This document shows positions 1 through 8,686 of a stretch of DNA of 64,000 nucleotides, in pieces; position 1 is the stretch's first letter; every line of letters begins with the position of its first letter. This stretch comes from Actinomycetota bacterium (lineage in GTDB: Bacteria; Actinomycetota; Actinomycetes; S36-B12; FW305-bin1): contig SCTR01000007.1 of assembly GCA_004297305.1 (NCBI GenBank), forward strand, positions 170,871 to 234,870, read 5' to 3'. The notes under the pieces were generated by a model, which worked only from the letters and a program-made list of their open reading frames with translations, made no database searches and was not told the DNA's origin. The position numbers and the translations under genes were made by a program.

Positions 1-218
1 ATGCGGTACTGAATTCGTCCGTCGAGCACCCACATCGACTCCGAGACCGGGTGGGTGTGAATCGGGGTCGACTTTCCCTCGACCATGTCGATTTCGATCA
101 GGCTGATGTCGTTGTTGGCGCGGCTGAGTTTCCACGTGAAGACTCCGCCGCCGAAGAACCATCGCTTCTCGCCCTCGCCTGACCGTTGGATCACCGGGGC
201 AAGTGTCGTTTCAGTCAT
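1..218 (-). CDS. Cupin-domain protein, cut by the window edge
   Basis: The minus strand reads from an ATG at 218 to the window start without a stop, giving the first 72 residues. The end of the visible part holds the first cupin metal-binding motif, His-Thr-His-Pro followed by Ser-Glu-Ser (HTHPVSES), then a typical strand ending WVLDGRIQYR. Cupins are small beta-barrel proteins that bind a metal or small ligand; the specific role is unknown. The gene is divergent from the TetR regulator at 282 and shares a 63-bp intergenic region with it, so it is a likely target of that regulator. The C-terminal half is outside the window. Confidence 0.7.
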   Translation of the reverse strand, partial: MTETTLAPVIQRSGEGEKRWFFGGGVFTWKLSRANNDISLIEIDMVEGKSTPIHTHPVSESMWVLDGRIQYR

Positions 219-229
219 CTGACAACTCC

Positions 230-269
230 AGTCTCCCATGAGACTAACATCTCACGACGAGACTGACAT
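230..269. promoter_or_regulatory. Candidate TetR operator between divergent genes
   Basis: A perfect inverted repeat AGTCTC-CCAT-GAGACT lies at 230-245. An 11-bp element, GAGACTRACAT, occurs at 240-250 and again at 259-269, one base different. The repeats sit between the divergent cupin and TetR genes, where an autoregulatory operator is expected. Binding by this TetR protein is an inference. Confidence 0.45.
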
Positions 270-274
270 ATCAT
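269..274 (+). promoter_or_regulatory. Putative -10 box of the tetR gene (leaderless)
   Basis: TATCAT fits TANNNT and ends 7 nt before the ATG at 282. There is no Shine-Dalgarno sequence, so a leaderless transcript starting at 282 is plausible. This favours 282 over the upstream ATG at 273, which overlaps the box. Confidence 0.35.
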
Positions 275-281
275 GAACCCC

Positions 282-878
282 ATGTCAACGGACTACCTCG
301 AGTCGGGTCGCAAGCGACAGAAGCAGCGCACCCGCGACCAACTGCTCGCTGCGGCGCGAGAGCTGATCAATGCGGGCGACACGCCCACTGTCGAGGAGGT
401 CGCCGAGGCCGCCGGGATCTCTCGCCCCACCGCCTACCGCTACTTCGCGTCACGGGCCGAACTTCTCGTCGCGGCCTTCCCGGAGACAGGGGCAGCGTCA
501 GTCCTTCCCGACCCGCCGCCGGCGGCCCTGGACGAACGCGTGGCCGCCGTTGCCAGGTTCGTCATCGATCTCGTGCAGGACACGGAACCCCAGCAGCGGG
601 CGATGCTGCGCCTCTCGTTGGGAGAGACGCCGCACGAACTGCCGCTGCGCCAGGGCCGCGTCATTCCCTGGTTCGTCGAGGCGCTGGCGCCCATGACAGA
701 GTCGATCGGCGAGGACGGCGTCCACCGGCTTGCGTTGGCACTGCGCGCCGCGTGTGGCATCGAGACCCGCGTCTGGCTGACCGACATCGCCGGACTCCCG
801 CCCGCACGGGTCAGTGCCCTCCAGCAGTGGATGGTCGACGCACTCGTCAAGAGGGCCCTCGAAGCGCCGCCGCCGTGA
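282..878 (+). CDS. TetR/AcrR-family transcriptional regulator
   Basis: About 198 residues, the usual TetR length. The N-terminal 60 residues form the DNA-binding domain, with a helix-turn-helix around VEEVAEAAGISRPTAYRYFASRAEL. The C-terminal part is a variable all-helical ligand/dimer domain in which I recognise no specific ligand family. Most such proteins repress a neighbouring gene until a small molecule binds. The divergent cupin gene and the symmetric repeats between them make the cupin the first candidate target. The start is taken at 282 because of the -10 box at 269-274; ATG 273 would add three residues. Confidence 0.85.
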   Translation: MSTDYLESGRKRQKQRTRDQLLAAARELINAGDTPTVEEVAEAAGISRPTAYRYFASRAELLVAAFPETGAASVLPDPPPAALDERVAAVARFVIDLVQDTEPQQRAMLRLSLGETPHELPLRQGRVIPWFVEALAPMTESIGEDGVHRLALALRAACGIETRVWLTDIAGLPPARVSALQQWMVDALVKRALEAPPP

Positions 879-956
879 CGCACCGCGCCCTGATTCAGCG
901 GGATTCGGAGCGGAACAGCTCGATGCGATGGTGACGGTGGGGGAGGTTCCTACGGC

Positions 957-1397
957 TCAACGGCCTGCGGCCAGCAGTCGGTCGGTCGCCGGGTCCGGTA
1001 CGCCGCCGAAGTACTTGCGCAGCACCGAGTCGAACGTGTGATCCGTCGGTACAGCCCGGGCGAACAGGGTCATCGACGAACGCAGTTTCAGCGCGTCGAC
1101 CGGCCCGAGCACGGCCTCGGCGTCGTCGGTGTCCAGGTCGAGCAAGGCAGTCGCACACTCGCGCAGCCGATTCCCGAGGACGGGATGATCGGCGTACGCG
1201 CGCGCCTGGCTCAGCGACCCGATGCCGTAGGCGACAGCCGTAGGACTACGGCCGAGCCCGGCGAGTTGTGGCAGCACGAACCACATCCAATGACTGCGCT
1301 TGCGTCCACTGCGTAGTTCCGCGAGCGCACGGACGTAGGTCGCGTCGGCGTCTTGCGCCCGCAGGAATCGCTGCAGATCGTCCGGGTCGTCGGTCAA
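957..1397 (-). CDS. DUF1810 family protein
   Basis: Roughly 146 residues, matching the DUF1810 family length. Recognisable features are LQRFLRAQ near the N-terminus, the SHWMWFVLPQL motif in the first third, and the C-terminal DALKLRSSMTLF...VLRKYFGG stretch. Function is unknown. The start is taken as TTG at 1397, preceded by GGAG at a good distance. A longer frame to 1463 exists but would overlap the start of the divergent dehydrogenase gene at 1445. The gene converges with tetR. Confidence 0.8.
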   Translation of the reverse strand: MTDDPDDLQRFLRAQDADATYVRALAELRSGRKRSHWMWFVLPQLAGLGRSPTAVAYGIGSLSQARAYADHPVLGNRLRECATALLDLDTDDAEAVLGPVDALKLRSSMTLFARAVPTDHTFDSVLRKYFGGVPDPATDRLLAAGR

Positions 1398-1444
1398 CGG
1401 TTGCTCCGAGCTGCGACGGCGGCAGTTGTGCCGACAATAGGCGC

Positions 1445-2800
1445 ATGACGGCGGCCAGCTCACGCATCGTCCTGGCAGTGACCGGCGCGACGATTCTTCT
1501 CACCGGGCTCTCGCCGGCGCCGACCGCATCGGCGACCGCCGCCGCCATGACCGCAGCCGCTGCACCCACAACAGGCACTACGGCGACGACGGTCACGGCA
1601 GCGACGACGGCCAGGGCAGCGACGACGGACGCCGTACCCGGGGCGGAGCCGGTGGCCGCTGCCGCGGCGCGTGCCCTGGCGGCCCCCGCCGTCCTCCCCG
1701 TCGCCGATCTGCGACTCACCTTCACTCCGGTGCGAGGTGGGTTACGGCAGCCGACCGATGTCGTGGCGACCGCGGACGGGACCGGGCGGCTGTTGGTCGC
1801 TGAGCGACGCGGCACGGTGCGGCTGATCCGCCACGGCAAATTGCGTTCCCGCCCCTATCTGGACCTGCGTCGGGTCGTGAATGCGGCCGGCAACGAGCAG
1901 GGTCTGCTCGGCCTGGCGGTGGATCCGCAGTTCTCGCGCAAGCCCCGGCTATGGGTCACCTACACCCGCGGCGACGGCGCCCTGGTACTGGCCCGGGTAC
2001 GTGCGACGTCGTACCGGGCACTGCCGCGACGGTCAAGCCTGACGGTGGTGCTCGTGGTCAAACATCCGGCGTATGACAACCACAACGGGGGCGACCTCGC
2101 GTTCGGTCCGGACGGATACCTCTACCTCGGTACCGGCGACGGAGGCGGCGCCGGGGATCCGCGCAACAACGCCCAGAACCCCCGATCGCTGTCGGGCAAG
2201 CTGCTTCGGCTCGACGTCACGCACTCCTGCCACCGCAAGGCCTACTGCATTCCGCCGTCGAATCCCTTCCTCGGGCGACCGGGAATGAAGAAGCAGATCT
2301 GGTTGACCGGGTTGCGAAACCCGTGGCGGTTCTCCTTCGACGCCACCACCGGCGATCTGTGGATCGCCGACGTGGGCCAGAACCGTTGGGAGGAAGTCGA
2401 TCGCGTCCGCCCGTCGCAGGGTGGTGCCGACCTGGGCTGGTCGTGTCGGGAAGGTGACGCGGCGTACGACGCGGGCCATTGCCGGCCGGGCGTGGCCAGC
2501 CTCGCTCCGGTGGCGACGCTATGTCACCCGGGTGCCGTTGCCGGCTGTACCAGGAGCACAGGCGGACAATCGCTGACCGGCGGGTACGTCTACTGGGGCG
2601 CGGCGTATGCGGCGGTCGCCGCGGGTACCTACGTCTCGGTGGACTGGGCCACCGGAACGGCGTTGCTGGTCCGAGACGGCACGAGCGCCACCAGCGCGTC
2701 GACCCCGGGTGTCACGGCGTTCGGCCAGACCGAGACCGGGGAGCTGGTGGCGGTGACGTACGACGGACGACTGATGTCGGTGGGCTTCACGACCGGCTGA
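1445..2800 (+). CDS. Exported PQQ-dependent sugar dehydrogenase-like protein (GSDH family)
   Basis: About 451 residues. An N-terminal signal peptide (SSRIVLAVTGATILLTG, then Ala-rich) and an Ala/Thr-rich spacer precede a six-bladed beta-propeller starting near residue 85. Family motifs include QGLLGLAVDP, HNGGDLAFGPDGYLYLGTGD, LRNPWRFSFD and DVGQNRWEEVD. In soluble glucose dehydrogenase, the His of the HNGG motif acts as the catalytic base with PQQ. Paired Cys residues suggest disulfides and an extracellular location. No PQQ biosynthesis genes are visible, so the cofactor would have to come from elsewhere. The frame is open upstream to 1268, but the ATG at 1445 begins the signal peptide. Substrate unknown. 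Confidence 0.85.
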   Translation: MTAASSRIVLAVTGATILLTGLSPAPTASATAAAMTAAAAPTTGTTATTVTAATTARAATTDAVPGAEPVAAAAARALAAPAVLPVADLRLTFTPVRGGLRQPTDVVATADGTGRLLVAERRGTVRLIRHGKLRSRPYLDLRRVVNAAGNEQGLLGLAVDPQFSRKPRLWVTYTRGDGALVLARVRATSYRALPRRSSLTVVLVVKHPAYDNHNGGDLAFGPDGYLYLGTGDGGGAGDPRNNAQNPRSLSGKLLRLDVTHSCHRKAYCIPPSNPFLGRPGMKKQIWLTGLRNPWRFSFDATTGDLWIADVGQNRWEEVDRVRPSQGGADLGWSCREGDAAYDAGHCRPGVASLAPVATLCHPGAVAGCTRSTGGQSLTGGYVYWGAAYAAVAAGTYVSVDWATGTALLVRDGTSATSASTPGVTAFGQTETGELVAVTYDGRLMSVGFTTG

Positions 2801-2914
2801 GGCGACCAGCCACGCGGCCAGCCAACGCGGGCAGCCGAGCCTCCGGGCTGCAACGGCATAGGAACGCCGAGAACGGGCGCAGGGCCGACGACGGCGCAGC
2901 ACCCGAGGACAGTG

Positions 2915-2946
2915 CGGACCGACAACGGCGCGGACCGACAACGGCG
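2915..2946. repeat. 16-bp perfect tandem duplication upstream of thrS
   Basis: CGGACCGACAACGGCG occurs twice in a row (2915-2930 and 2931-2946). A degenerate relative, gggccgacgacggcgc, lies at 2883-2898. The repeat lies between the dehydrogenase gene and thrS, just before the likely thrS promoter. Confidence 0.8.
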
Positions 2947-2969
2947 CGGGCCCGTCGGGAGCCGCTCGA

Positions 2970-2975
2970 TAGCAT
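2970..2975 (+). promoter_or_regulatory. Putative thrS -10 box
   Basis: TAGCAT fits TANNNT about 50 bp before the thrS start. It would give a short leader of about 45 nt, too short for a T-box riboswitch. No clear -35 is seen. Confidence 0.35.
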
Positions 2976-3026
2976 CCGACGGACCGGGCCGACGCCCGGT
3001 GACGACTGGTGCGACAGGAGCGTGGC

Positions 3027-5036
3027 GTGGCCGAGCTGACGATCACCGTGGGTCCGGCCGACGGCGGCGAACAGCGGACGGTGGCCGAGGGGACGACAGC
3101 GGCCGACGTACTCGGCGGCGACAAATCGGTCGTCGTTGCCCTGGTGGACGGGCAGTTGCGTGACCTCGACCAGGTGCTGTCCGACGGTGCTGTCGTCGAG
3201 CCGGTGACCGCGTCCTCGCCGCTCGGCCTCATGGTGCTGCGTCACTCGACGGCGCACGTCCTCGCGCAGGCGGTGCAGGACGTCTTCCCCGCTGCCCGGC
3301 TCGGTATCGGCCCGCCGGTGGAGAACGGCTTCTACTACGACTTCGCCGTCGACGACCCGTTCACCGCCGACGACCTCGTGACGCTCGAGAAGCGCATGAT
3401 CGAGATCATCAAGAGCGGTCAGCGCTTCGCCCGGCGGGTCGTGACGGAGGACGAGGCCCGTGCCGAGCTCGCCGCCGAGCCCTTCAAGCTGGAACTGGTC
3501 GGGCTCAAGAGTGGGTCGGTCGGCGAGGACATCATGGAGGTGGGCGGCGCGGAGTTGACCATCTACGACAACCTCGATGCCCGGTCCGGTGACCGGGTGT
3601 GGTGCGACCTGTGCCGCGGCCCGCACGTGCCCACGACTCGGGCCATCCCGCAGAACGCGTTCAAGCTCATGCGGACCGCAGCGGCGTACTGGCGCGGTGA
3701 CGAGAAGAATCCGCAGCTGCAGCGGATCTACGGCACGGCCTGGGCGAGCAAGGACGACCTCAAGGACTACCTGACGTTCCTTGCCGAGGCGGCGCGCCGC
3801 GACCACCGGCGGCTCGGCGCGGAACTCGATCTCTTCAGTTTTCCCGACGAGATCGGCTCGGGGTTGCCGGTGTTCCATCCCCGCGGCGGCGTCGTACGGC
3901 GGGCAATGGAGGACTACTCCCGCGCCCGACACGAGGCCGCCGGATACGAGTTCGTCTACACCCCCCATGTGACCAAGGCGGCGCTGTTCCAGACGTCGGG
4001 GCACCTCGACTGGTACGCCGACGGGATGTACCCGCCGATGGAACTGGACGCAGAGCACCACAGCGACGGGACGGTACGTCGGGCAGCCCAGCAGTACTAC
4101 CTGAAGCCCATGAACTGCCCGATGCACAACCTCATCTACGCCTCCCGCGGTCGCTCGTACCGCGAACTTCCGCTACGGCTGTTCGAGTTCGGCACGGTGT
4201 ACCGGTACGAGAAGTCCGGTGTGGTCCAAGGCCTGACGAGGGCGCGCGGCTTCACCCAGGACGACTCGCACATCTACTGCACCCGTGACCAGATGGCCGA
4301 CGAGCTGGACTCGCTGCTGTCGTTCGTGCTGGATCTGTTGCGCGACTACGGTCTGGACGACTTCTACCTGGAACTGTCCACGCGCGACCCGGACAAGAGC
4401 ATCGGCTCGGACTCCGACTGGGCGGAGGCGACCGCCGCGCTGCGCCGCGCGGCGGAGAAGCAGAATCTCGAACTCGTCCTCGACGAGGGTGGGGCCGCGT
4501 TCTACGCGCCCAAGATCTCGGTGCAGGCGCGCGACGCCATCGGCCGGACCTGGCAGATGTCCACGATCCAGGTCGACTTGATGGAGCCTGGCCGATTCGA
4601 CCTGGAGTATCAGGCTGCCGACGGCACCCGGCAGCAGCCGGTGATGATCCACCGCGCCCTGTTCGGGTCGATCGAACGTTTCTTCGGGGTCCTGCTCGAA
4701 CACTATGCCGGCGCGTTCCCGCCCTGGCTGGCTCCGGTGCAGGTCGTCGGCATTCCGATCTCCGACGCGCACACCTCGTATCTGCTCGACGTCGCGGCCC
4801 GGTTGCGCGCCGCGGGCGTCCGGGTCGAGGTCGATGCCGGGGACGACCGGATGCAGAAGAAGATCCGGACCGCGCAGCAGCAGAAGGTCCCATTCATGCT
4901 GCTGGCCGGCGACGACGACATCGCGGCCGGTGCGGTGTCCTTCCGGTTCCGCTCCGGCGAACAACGCAACGGTGTCCCCGTCGACGAGGCGATCGGTGTG
5001 ATCGCCGACGCGATCGCCCGGCGCATCCAGGTCTGA
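3027..5036 (+). CDS. thrS: Threonine--tRNA ligase
   Basis: Charges tRNA-Thr in the cytosol. About 669 residues. The order is canonical: N-terminal TGS domain (1-60), editing domain ([11 protein letters not shown] and VENGFYYDF), class II catalytic core with motif 2 ([30 protein letters not shown]), zinc ligand Cys in KPMNCPMH, motif 3 ([13 protein letters not shown]) and an anticodon-binding domain. The GTG at 3027 is preferred because CAGGAG precedes it by 7 nt; a GTG at 3009 would add six residues. The HIT gene follows after one base, so the two are probably co-transcribed, as in mycobacteria. Confidence 0.97.
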   Translation: MAELTITVGPADGGEQRTVAEGTTAADVLGGDKSVVVALVDGQLRDLDQVLSDGAVVEPVTASSPLGLMVLRHSTAHVLAQAVQDVFPAARLGIGPPVENGFYYDFAVDDPFTADDLVTLEKRMIEIIKSGQRFARRVVTEDEARAELAAEPFKLELVGLKSGSVGEDIMEVGGAELTIYDNLDARSGDRVWCDLCRGPHVPTTRAIPQNAFKLMRTAAAYWRGDEKNPQLQRIYGTAWASKDDLKDYLTFLAEAARRDHRRLGAELDLFSFPDEIGSGLPVFHPRGGVVRRAMEDYSRARHEAAGYEFVYTPHVTKAALFQTSGHLDWYADGMYPPMELDAEHHSDGTVRRAAQQYYLKPMNCPMHNLIYASRGRSYRELPLRLFEFGTVYRYEKSGVVQGLTRARGFTQDDSHIYCTRDQMADELDSLLSFVLDLLRDYGLDDFYLELSTRDPDKSIGSDSDWAEATAALRRAAEKQNLELVLDEGGAAFYAPKISVQARDAIGRTWQMSTIQVDLMEPGRFDLEYQAADGTRQQPVMIHRALFGSIERFFGVLLEHYAGAFPPWLAPVQVVGIPISDAHTSYLLDVAARLRAAGVRVEVDAGDDRMQKKIRTAQQQKVPFMLLAGDDDIAAGAVSFRFRSGEQRNGVPVDEAIGVIADAIARRIQV

Positions 5037-5037
5037 C

Positions 5038-5670
5038 GTGGCAGACCCCACCGTGTCGGGCGACCCGGCCGAACCCCGGGCGATCGAGGACGAGCCGATC
5101 GACGCCCGGGGGATGGGTCCGCTGCGGGACCGCTGGGAGCGGCTCTGGACGCCGCACCGGATGCCGTACCTGCGTGGCGAGAGCCGGCCCCGGCACGACG
5201 GCGAGGGCGACGAGTGCCCGTTCTGCCGGGTGGTGCCCGGGCCCGACGCCGACGGTCTGATCGTCGCCCGGGGGGAGTCGGCCTACGTCCTGTTGAACCT
5301 GTTCCCGTACAACTCCGGACACCTGCTGGTCTGTCCCTACCGGCACGTCGGGCTCTATCCGGACCTGACCGACGACGAGGTGCTCGAGATCGGGGGGCTG
5401 ACCCAGACGGCCATGCGCGTGCTTGGTGAGGTCGCCGGTGTCGCGGGCTTCAACATCGGCATGAACCAGGGCAGCATCGCCGGCGCCGGAATCGCCGGCC
5501 ACCTGCATCAGCACGTCGTACCGCGATACGCCGGTGACGGGAACTTCATGCCGATCATCGGCCGGACGAAGGTCATGGCGCAGGTGTTGAGCGAGACCCG
5601 ATCCCTGCTGGCCGAGGCGTGGCCGGCGACCGCCGTGCCACCGCACAGGTCCACAACGTCGGACCGTTAG
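5038..5670 (+). CDS. HIT-family nucleotide phosphorylase/hydrolase
   Basis: About 210 residues. The histidine triad HLHQH is at residues 155-159 and a CPFC pair at 60-63 could bind zinc. NSGHLLVCPYRHV is the typical HIT strand. The position between thrS and the phosphatidylinositol genes matches the M. tuberculosis gene between thrS and pgsA1, which has been described as a diadenosine tetraphosphate phosphorylase. Ap4A is a side product of aminoacyl-tRNA synthetases, so the link to thrS makes sense. The N-terminal 40 residues are polar and probably flexible. Confidence 0.9.
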   Translation: MADPTVSGDPAEPRAIEDEPIDARGMGPLRDRWERLWTPHRMPYLRGESRPRHDGEGDECPFCRVVPGPDADGLIVARGESAYVLLNLFPYNSGHLLVCPYRHVGLYPDLTDDEVLEIGGLTQTAMRVLGEVAGVAGFNIGMNQGSIAGAGIAGHLHQHVVPRYAGDGNFMPIIGRTKVMAQVLSETRSLLAEAWPATAVPPHRSTTSDR

Positions 5671-5752
5671 CGACCCCTTGCGGTGGCATCGCCGGTACGA
5701 CGGTGCGCCGCGCGGAGAGGTCTTGCGGGAGAGGGGTACTGCCGGGACGGGG

Positions 5753-7903
5753 TCAGTGGGGGGCGGTGAGTTTGGCCGCGAGGCTGGGCGGCAGCGGCTC
5801 GTGGCCGAGGTAATGCCGGGTGAACGTCGCCGTGCCGTGCGACAACGACCGCAGGTCGATCGGATACCGGGTGAGTTCCAGTTCCGGCACCTCGGCTCGC
5901 ACCTGCGTCCGGCCACTGCCCGCGGGTTCGGTACCGGCTACCTTCCCGCGCCGGCTCGACAGATCACTCATCACCGAACCGAGATATTCGTCGGCCACGA
6001 CGATGTGAACTGCGTCGACGGGCTCCAGCAGGCAGACCTGTGACGTGGCGGCGGCGTCCTTCAGTGCCAGGGCTCCCGCCGTCTGGAAGGCCATGTCCGA
6101 CGAATCGACCGAGTGCGCCTTGCCGTCGACCAGGGTGACCCGGATGTCCACCACCGGATACCCGGCGACGACGCCGTGCTGCAGTTGGCTTCGTACCCCC
6201 TTCTCGACGCTGGGGATGAACTGCCGTGGTACGGCGCCACCCACGACCCGGTCGACGAACTCGAAGCCGCTGCCCGGAGGCAACGGCTCGACTTCGATGT
6301 CACATACGGCGTACTGGCCGTGCCCACCGGACTGCTTCACCAGCCGCCCATGGCCTTTGCCGGGACCGGCGAACGTCTCCCGCAGTGCGACTCGCAACGG
6401 TACGGAGTCGACCGCGACGCCGTACCGGCTGCGCAACCGGTCCAGGACGACGTCGACGTGTGCCTCGCCGAGGCACCACAGCACCAGTTGGCCGGTCTCG
6501 GAGTTGCGCTGCAGCTGCAGCGTCGGATCTTCCGCGACAAGTCGGCCCAGCGCTGTCCCGAGCTTGTCGTCGTCGGACTTCGAATGCGCCACGATCGCCA
6601 CCGGCAACAACGGCTCGGGGAGCAGCCAGGGCTCGACGAGCAGCGGTGATCCCTTGTCCGACAGGGTGTCCGCGGTCTCCGCGTGCGTCAGTCTGGCGAC
6701 CGCGACGACATCGCCGGCGATCGCGACCGGCACGGTGGCCGAGTTCCGGCCGACCGGCACGCTCAGCCCGCCGACCCGTTCGTCCACGTCGTGGATCCGC
6801 TCGGCGACGCCGTGACCGGAGACGTGCACGGTGGCGTCGGGCCGCAGGCTGCCGCTGAACACCCGCACCAACGACAGCCGCCCGACGTACGGATCCGACG
6901 TCGTCTTCACCACTTCGGCACACAACGGCCCGTCGGGATCGCAGGACAACGGCTCCGCGGGATCACCAGCCGGAGTGGTGACGGCCGGCAGGGGATGCTC
7001 CAACGGCGTGGGAAAGCCGCGGACGATCACCTCGAGCAGCTCGAGCGCGCCGAATCCGGCCGGCGTGATCGCACTGGGCAGGACCGGGAAGAAATGCCCG
7101 CGAGCCACCGCCTTCTCCAGGTCGGCCACCAGGGTGTCGACCTCGACGTCCTCGCCGGCCAGGAACCGGTCCATGAGGGTCTCGTCCTCGGACTCGGTGA
7201 TGATTCCCTCGATCAGGCTGCTGCGCAGGCCGTCGATGAGGGCGACGTGCTCGGGATCGGCATCGCGGACGACGCGGCCGGCGCCGGAGTAGTCGTACAC
7301 CTGCCGGCTCAGGAGGCCGACGAGGCCGGCCACTGCGCCGTCGTCGCCGTGCAGCGGCAGGTAGAGGGGAGCGACGCCGGCCCCGAATACCCGCTGGCAG
7401 ATCGCGACCAGCTCGTCGAAGTCGCCCCGCTCGCGATCCACCTTGGTGACCACGACCGCGCGCGGCATCCCGACGGCCGCGCACTCCTCCCACAGCACCT
7501 GGGTGGCCGCGTCGACGCCGTCGACGGCCGAGATGACGAACAGTGCCGCATCGGCGGCCCGTAGTCCGGCGCGCAGATCGCCGACGAAGTCCGCGTACCC
7601 CGGAGTGTCGAGGACGTTGACCTTGATCCCGGCGTACGGCAGCGGGACCAGCGACAGCGACACCGAGCGGCGCTGCCGTACCTCGGCCGGGTCGGCGTCA
7701 CTCACCGTCGTCCCGTCCTCGACCCGACCCGGCCGCCCCAGCACGCCGGCGGCGACCAGGAGCTGGTCGACCAGGGTGGTCTTGCCGGCACCCGAGGGCC
7801 CGACGAGGACGACGTTGCGGATCGCGGCGGGAGTGTCCGGGACCAGCGCCTGATCCGGTGCTGCCCGGCCACCGGCGCTGCGATCCACACCCTTGTCGGC
7901 CAT
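5753..7903 (-). CDS. EF-G-like translation GTPase paralogue (EF-G2 type)
   Basis: About 716 residues, with the five-domain elongation factor G layout. The P-loop GPSGAGKT is at 35-42. The G3 motif reads DTPGY (99-103) where active EF-G has DTPGH, so the histidine that activates water for GTP hydrolysis is replaced by tyrosine. The G4 motif is TKVD (153-156) rather than NKMD. Later domains carry GEAHVDVVLDRL and the domain IV/V segment around LEPVDAVHIVV. A related mycobacterial EF-G2 has been reported to lack measurable GTPase activity. The start at ATG 7903 has GGGAGG 5 nt upstream; the frame runs open to 9085 but that part opposes pgsA and patA. It interrupts the usual HIT-pgsA junction. 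Confidence 0.85.
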   Translation of the reverse strand: MADKGVDRSAGGRAAPDQALVPDTPAAIRNVVLVGPSGAGKTTLVDQLLVAAGVLGRPGRVEDGTTVSDADPAEVRQRRSVSLSLVPLPYAGIKVNVLDTPGYADFVGDLRAGLRAADAALFVISAVDGVDAATQVLWEECAAVGMPRAVVVTKVDRERGDFDELVAICQRVFGAGVAPLYLPLHGDDGAVAGLVGLLSRQVYDYSGAGRVVRDADPEHVALIDGLRSSLIEGIITESEDETLMDRFLAGEDVEVDTLVADLEKAVARGHFFPVLPSAITPAGFGALELLEVIVRGFPTPLEHPLPAVTTPAGDPAEPLSCDPDGPLCAEVVKTTSDPYVGRLSLVRVFSGSLRPDATVHVSGHGVAERIHDVDERVGGLSVPVGRNSATVPVAIAGDVVAVARLTHAETADTLSDKGSPLLVEPWLLPEPLLPVAIVAHSKSDDDKLGTALGRLVAEDPTLQLQRNSETGQLVLWCLGEAHVDVVLDRLRSRYGVAVDSVPLRVALRETFAGPGKGHGRLVKQSGGHGQYAVCDIEVEPLPPGSGFEFVDRVVGGAVPRQFIPSVEKGVRSQLQHGVVAGYPVVDIRVTLVDGKAHSVDSSDMAFQTAGALALKDAAATSQVCLLEPVDAVHIVVADEYLGSVMSDLSSRRGKVAGTEPAGSGRTQVRAEVPELELTRYPIDLRSLSHGTATFTRHYLGHEPLPPSLAAKLTAPH

Positions 7904-8023
7904 CGTGCCTCCCGCGATCCGCCGGCCCGCCACCGTCGGACCACCTTGCTCCCGCCGGCCAGCTTCGGCAAGGCTCGCGCGCCGGTGGCGTCGTAGATCC
8001 CCAGGTCGCTCGCCACGCGTCGA

Positions 8024-8029
8024 TACGAT
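8024..8029 (+). promoter_or_regulatory. Putative pgsA -10 box
   Basis: TACGAT lies 30 bp before the pgsA start, followed by a GACGAGGA ribosome site. The EF-G2 insertion in opposite orientation explains why pgsA needs its own promoter here. Confidence 0.4.
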
Positions 8030-8059
8030 CGCGGTCCTACCAGCTGCGACGAGGACCCG

Positions 8060-8686
8060 ATGCTCAACAACCCCGTGGCTCGCCGGGTCGTCGGGCGGGT
8101 CATCGAGCCGGCCGCCCGGGGGCTGCTTCGGCTGCGTGTCTCGCCGGACGCCGTCACCGTGGTGGGCACGGTCGGTACGGCGGCAGCGGCGCTGTACTTC
8201 TTCCCGCAGGGCAGGTTCTTCCCCGGTGTCGTGGTGATCTGCGTGTTCGTCTTCTCCGACCTGCTCGACGGCACGATGGCGCGACTGGCCGGACGCAGCG
8301 GCCCGTGGGGCAACTTCCTGGATTCGACCCTCGACCGTGTCGGCGACGGCGCCATCTTCGGCGGCCTGCTGGTGTGGTTCGTGCGGGAACAGGACTGGTG
8401 GACCACCGCGGCCGCCCTGGTCTGCCTGATCGGCGGAGCCGTCGTGCCCTACGCGAAGGCGAGAGCCGAAAGTGTCGGCGCCCGAGCCGATGTCGGCATT
8501 GCCGAACGCGCGGAGCGGCTGATCGTCGCGCTGGTCGCAGCCGGCCTGGCCGGCCTCGGCGTGCCCTATGTGTTGCCGGCGGCGCTGGACGTGCTCGCCG
8601 TGCTCACCGTGATCACGATCGCGCAGCGGATGGTGGTCGTCCGGCGGCAGCTCGTCGGCCGCGACAACGGGACGGCCGATCCGTGA
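8060..8686 (+). CDS. pgsA: Phosphatidylinositol phosphate synthase (CDP-alcohol phosphatidyltransferase)
   Basis: Joins CDP-diacylglycerol with inositol 1-phosphate to make phosphatidylinositol phosphate, the anchor of PIM glycolipids. About 208 residues with several membrane helices. The full catalytic motif D67-x2-D70-G71-x2-A74-R75-x8-G84-x3-D88-x3-D92 is present. The product identity rests on this motif plus context: patA overlaps its stop codon and pimA follows, the actinobacterial PIM cluster. It acts in the cytoplasmic membrane. Confidence 0.92.
   Translation: MLNNPVARRVVGRVIEPAARGLLRLRVSPDAVTVVGTVGTAAAALYFFPQGRFFPGVVVICVFVFSDLLDGTMARLAGRSGPWGNFLDSTLDRVGDGAIFGGLLVWFVREQDWWTTAAALVCLIGGAVVPYAKARAESVGARADVGIAERAERLIVALVAAGLAGLGVPYVLPAALDVLAVLTVITIAQRMVVVRRQLVGRDNGTADP

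Noticed and set aside
2801-3008. T-box riboswitch before thrS
   Set aside because: The putative leader is only about 45 nt and I see no T-box sequence or specifier stem.
3009-3026. Earlier GTG start for thrS
   Set aside because: The CAGGAG ribosome site lies between this GTG and the one at 3027, so it serves the latter.
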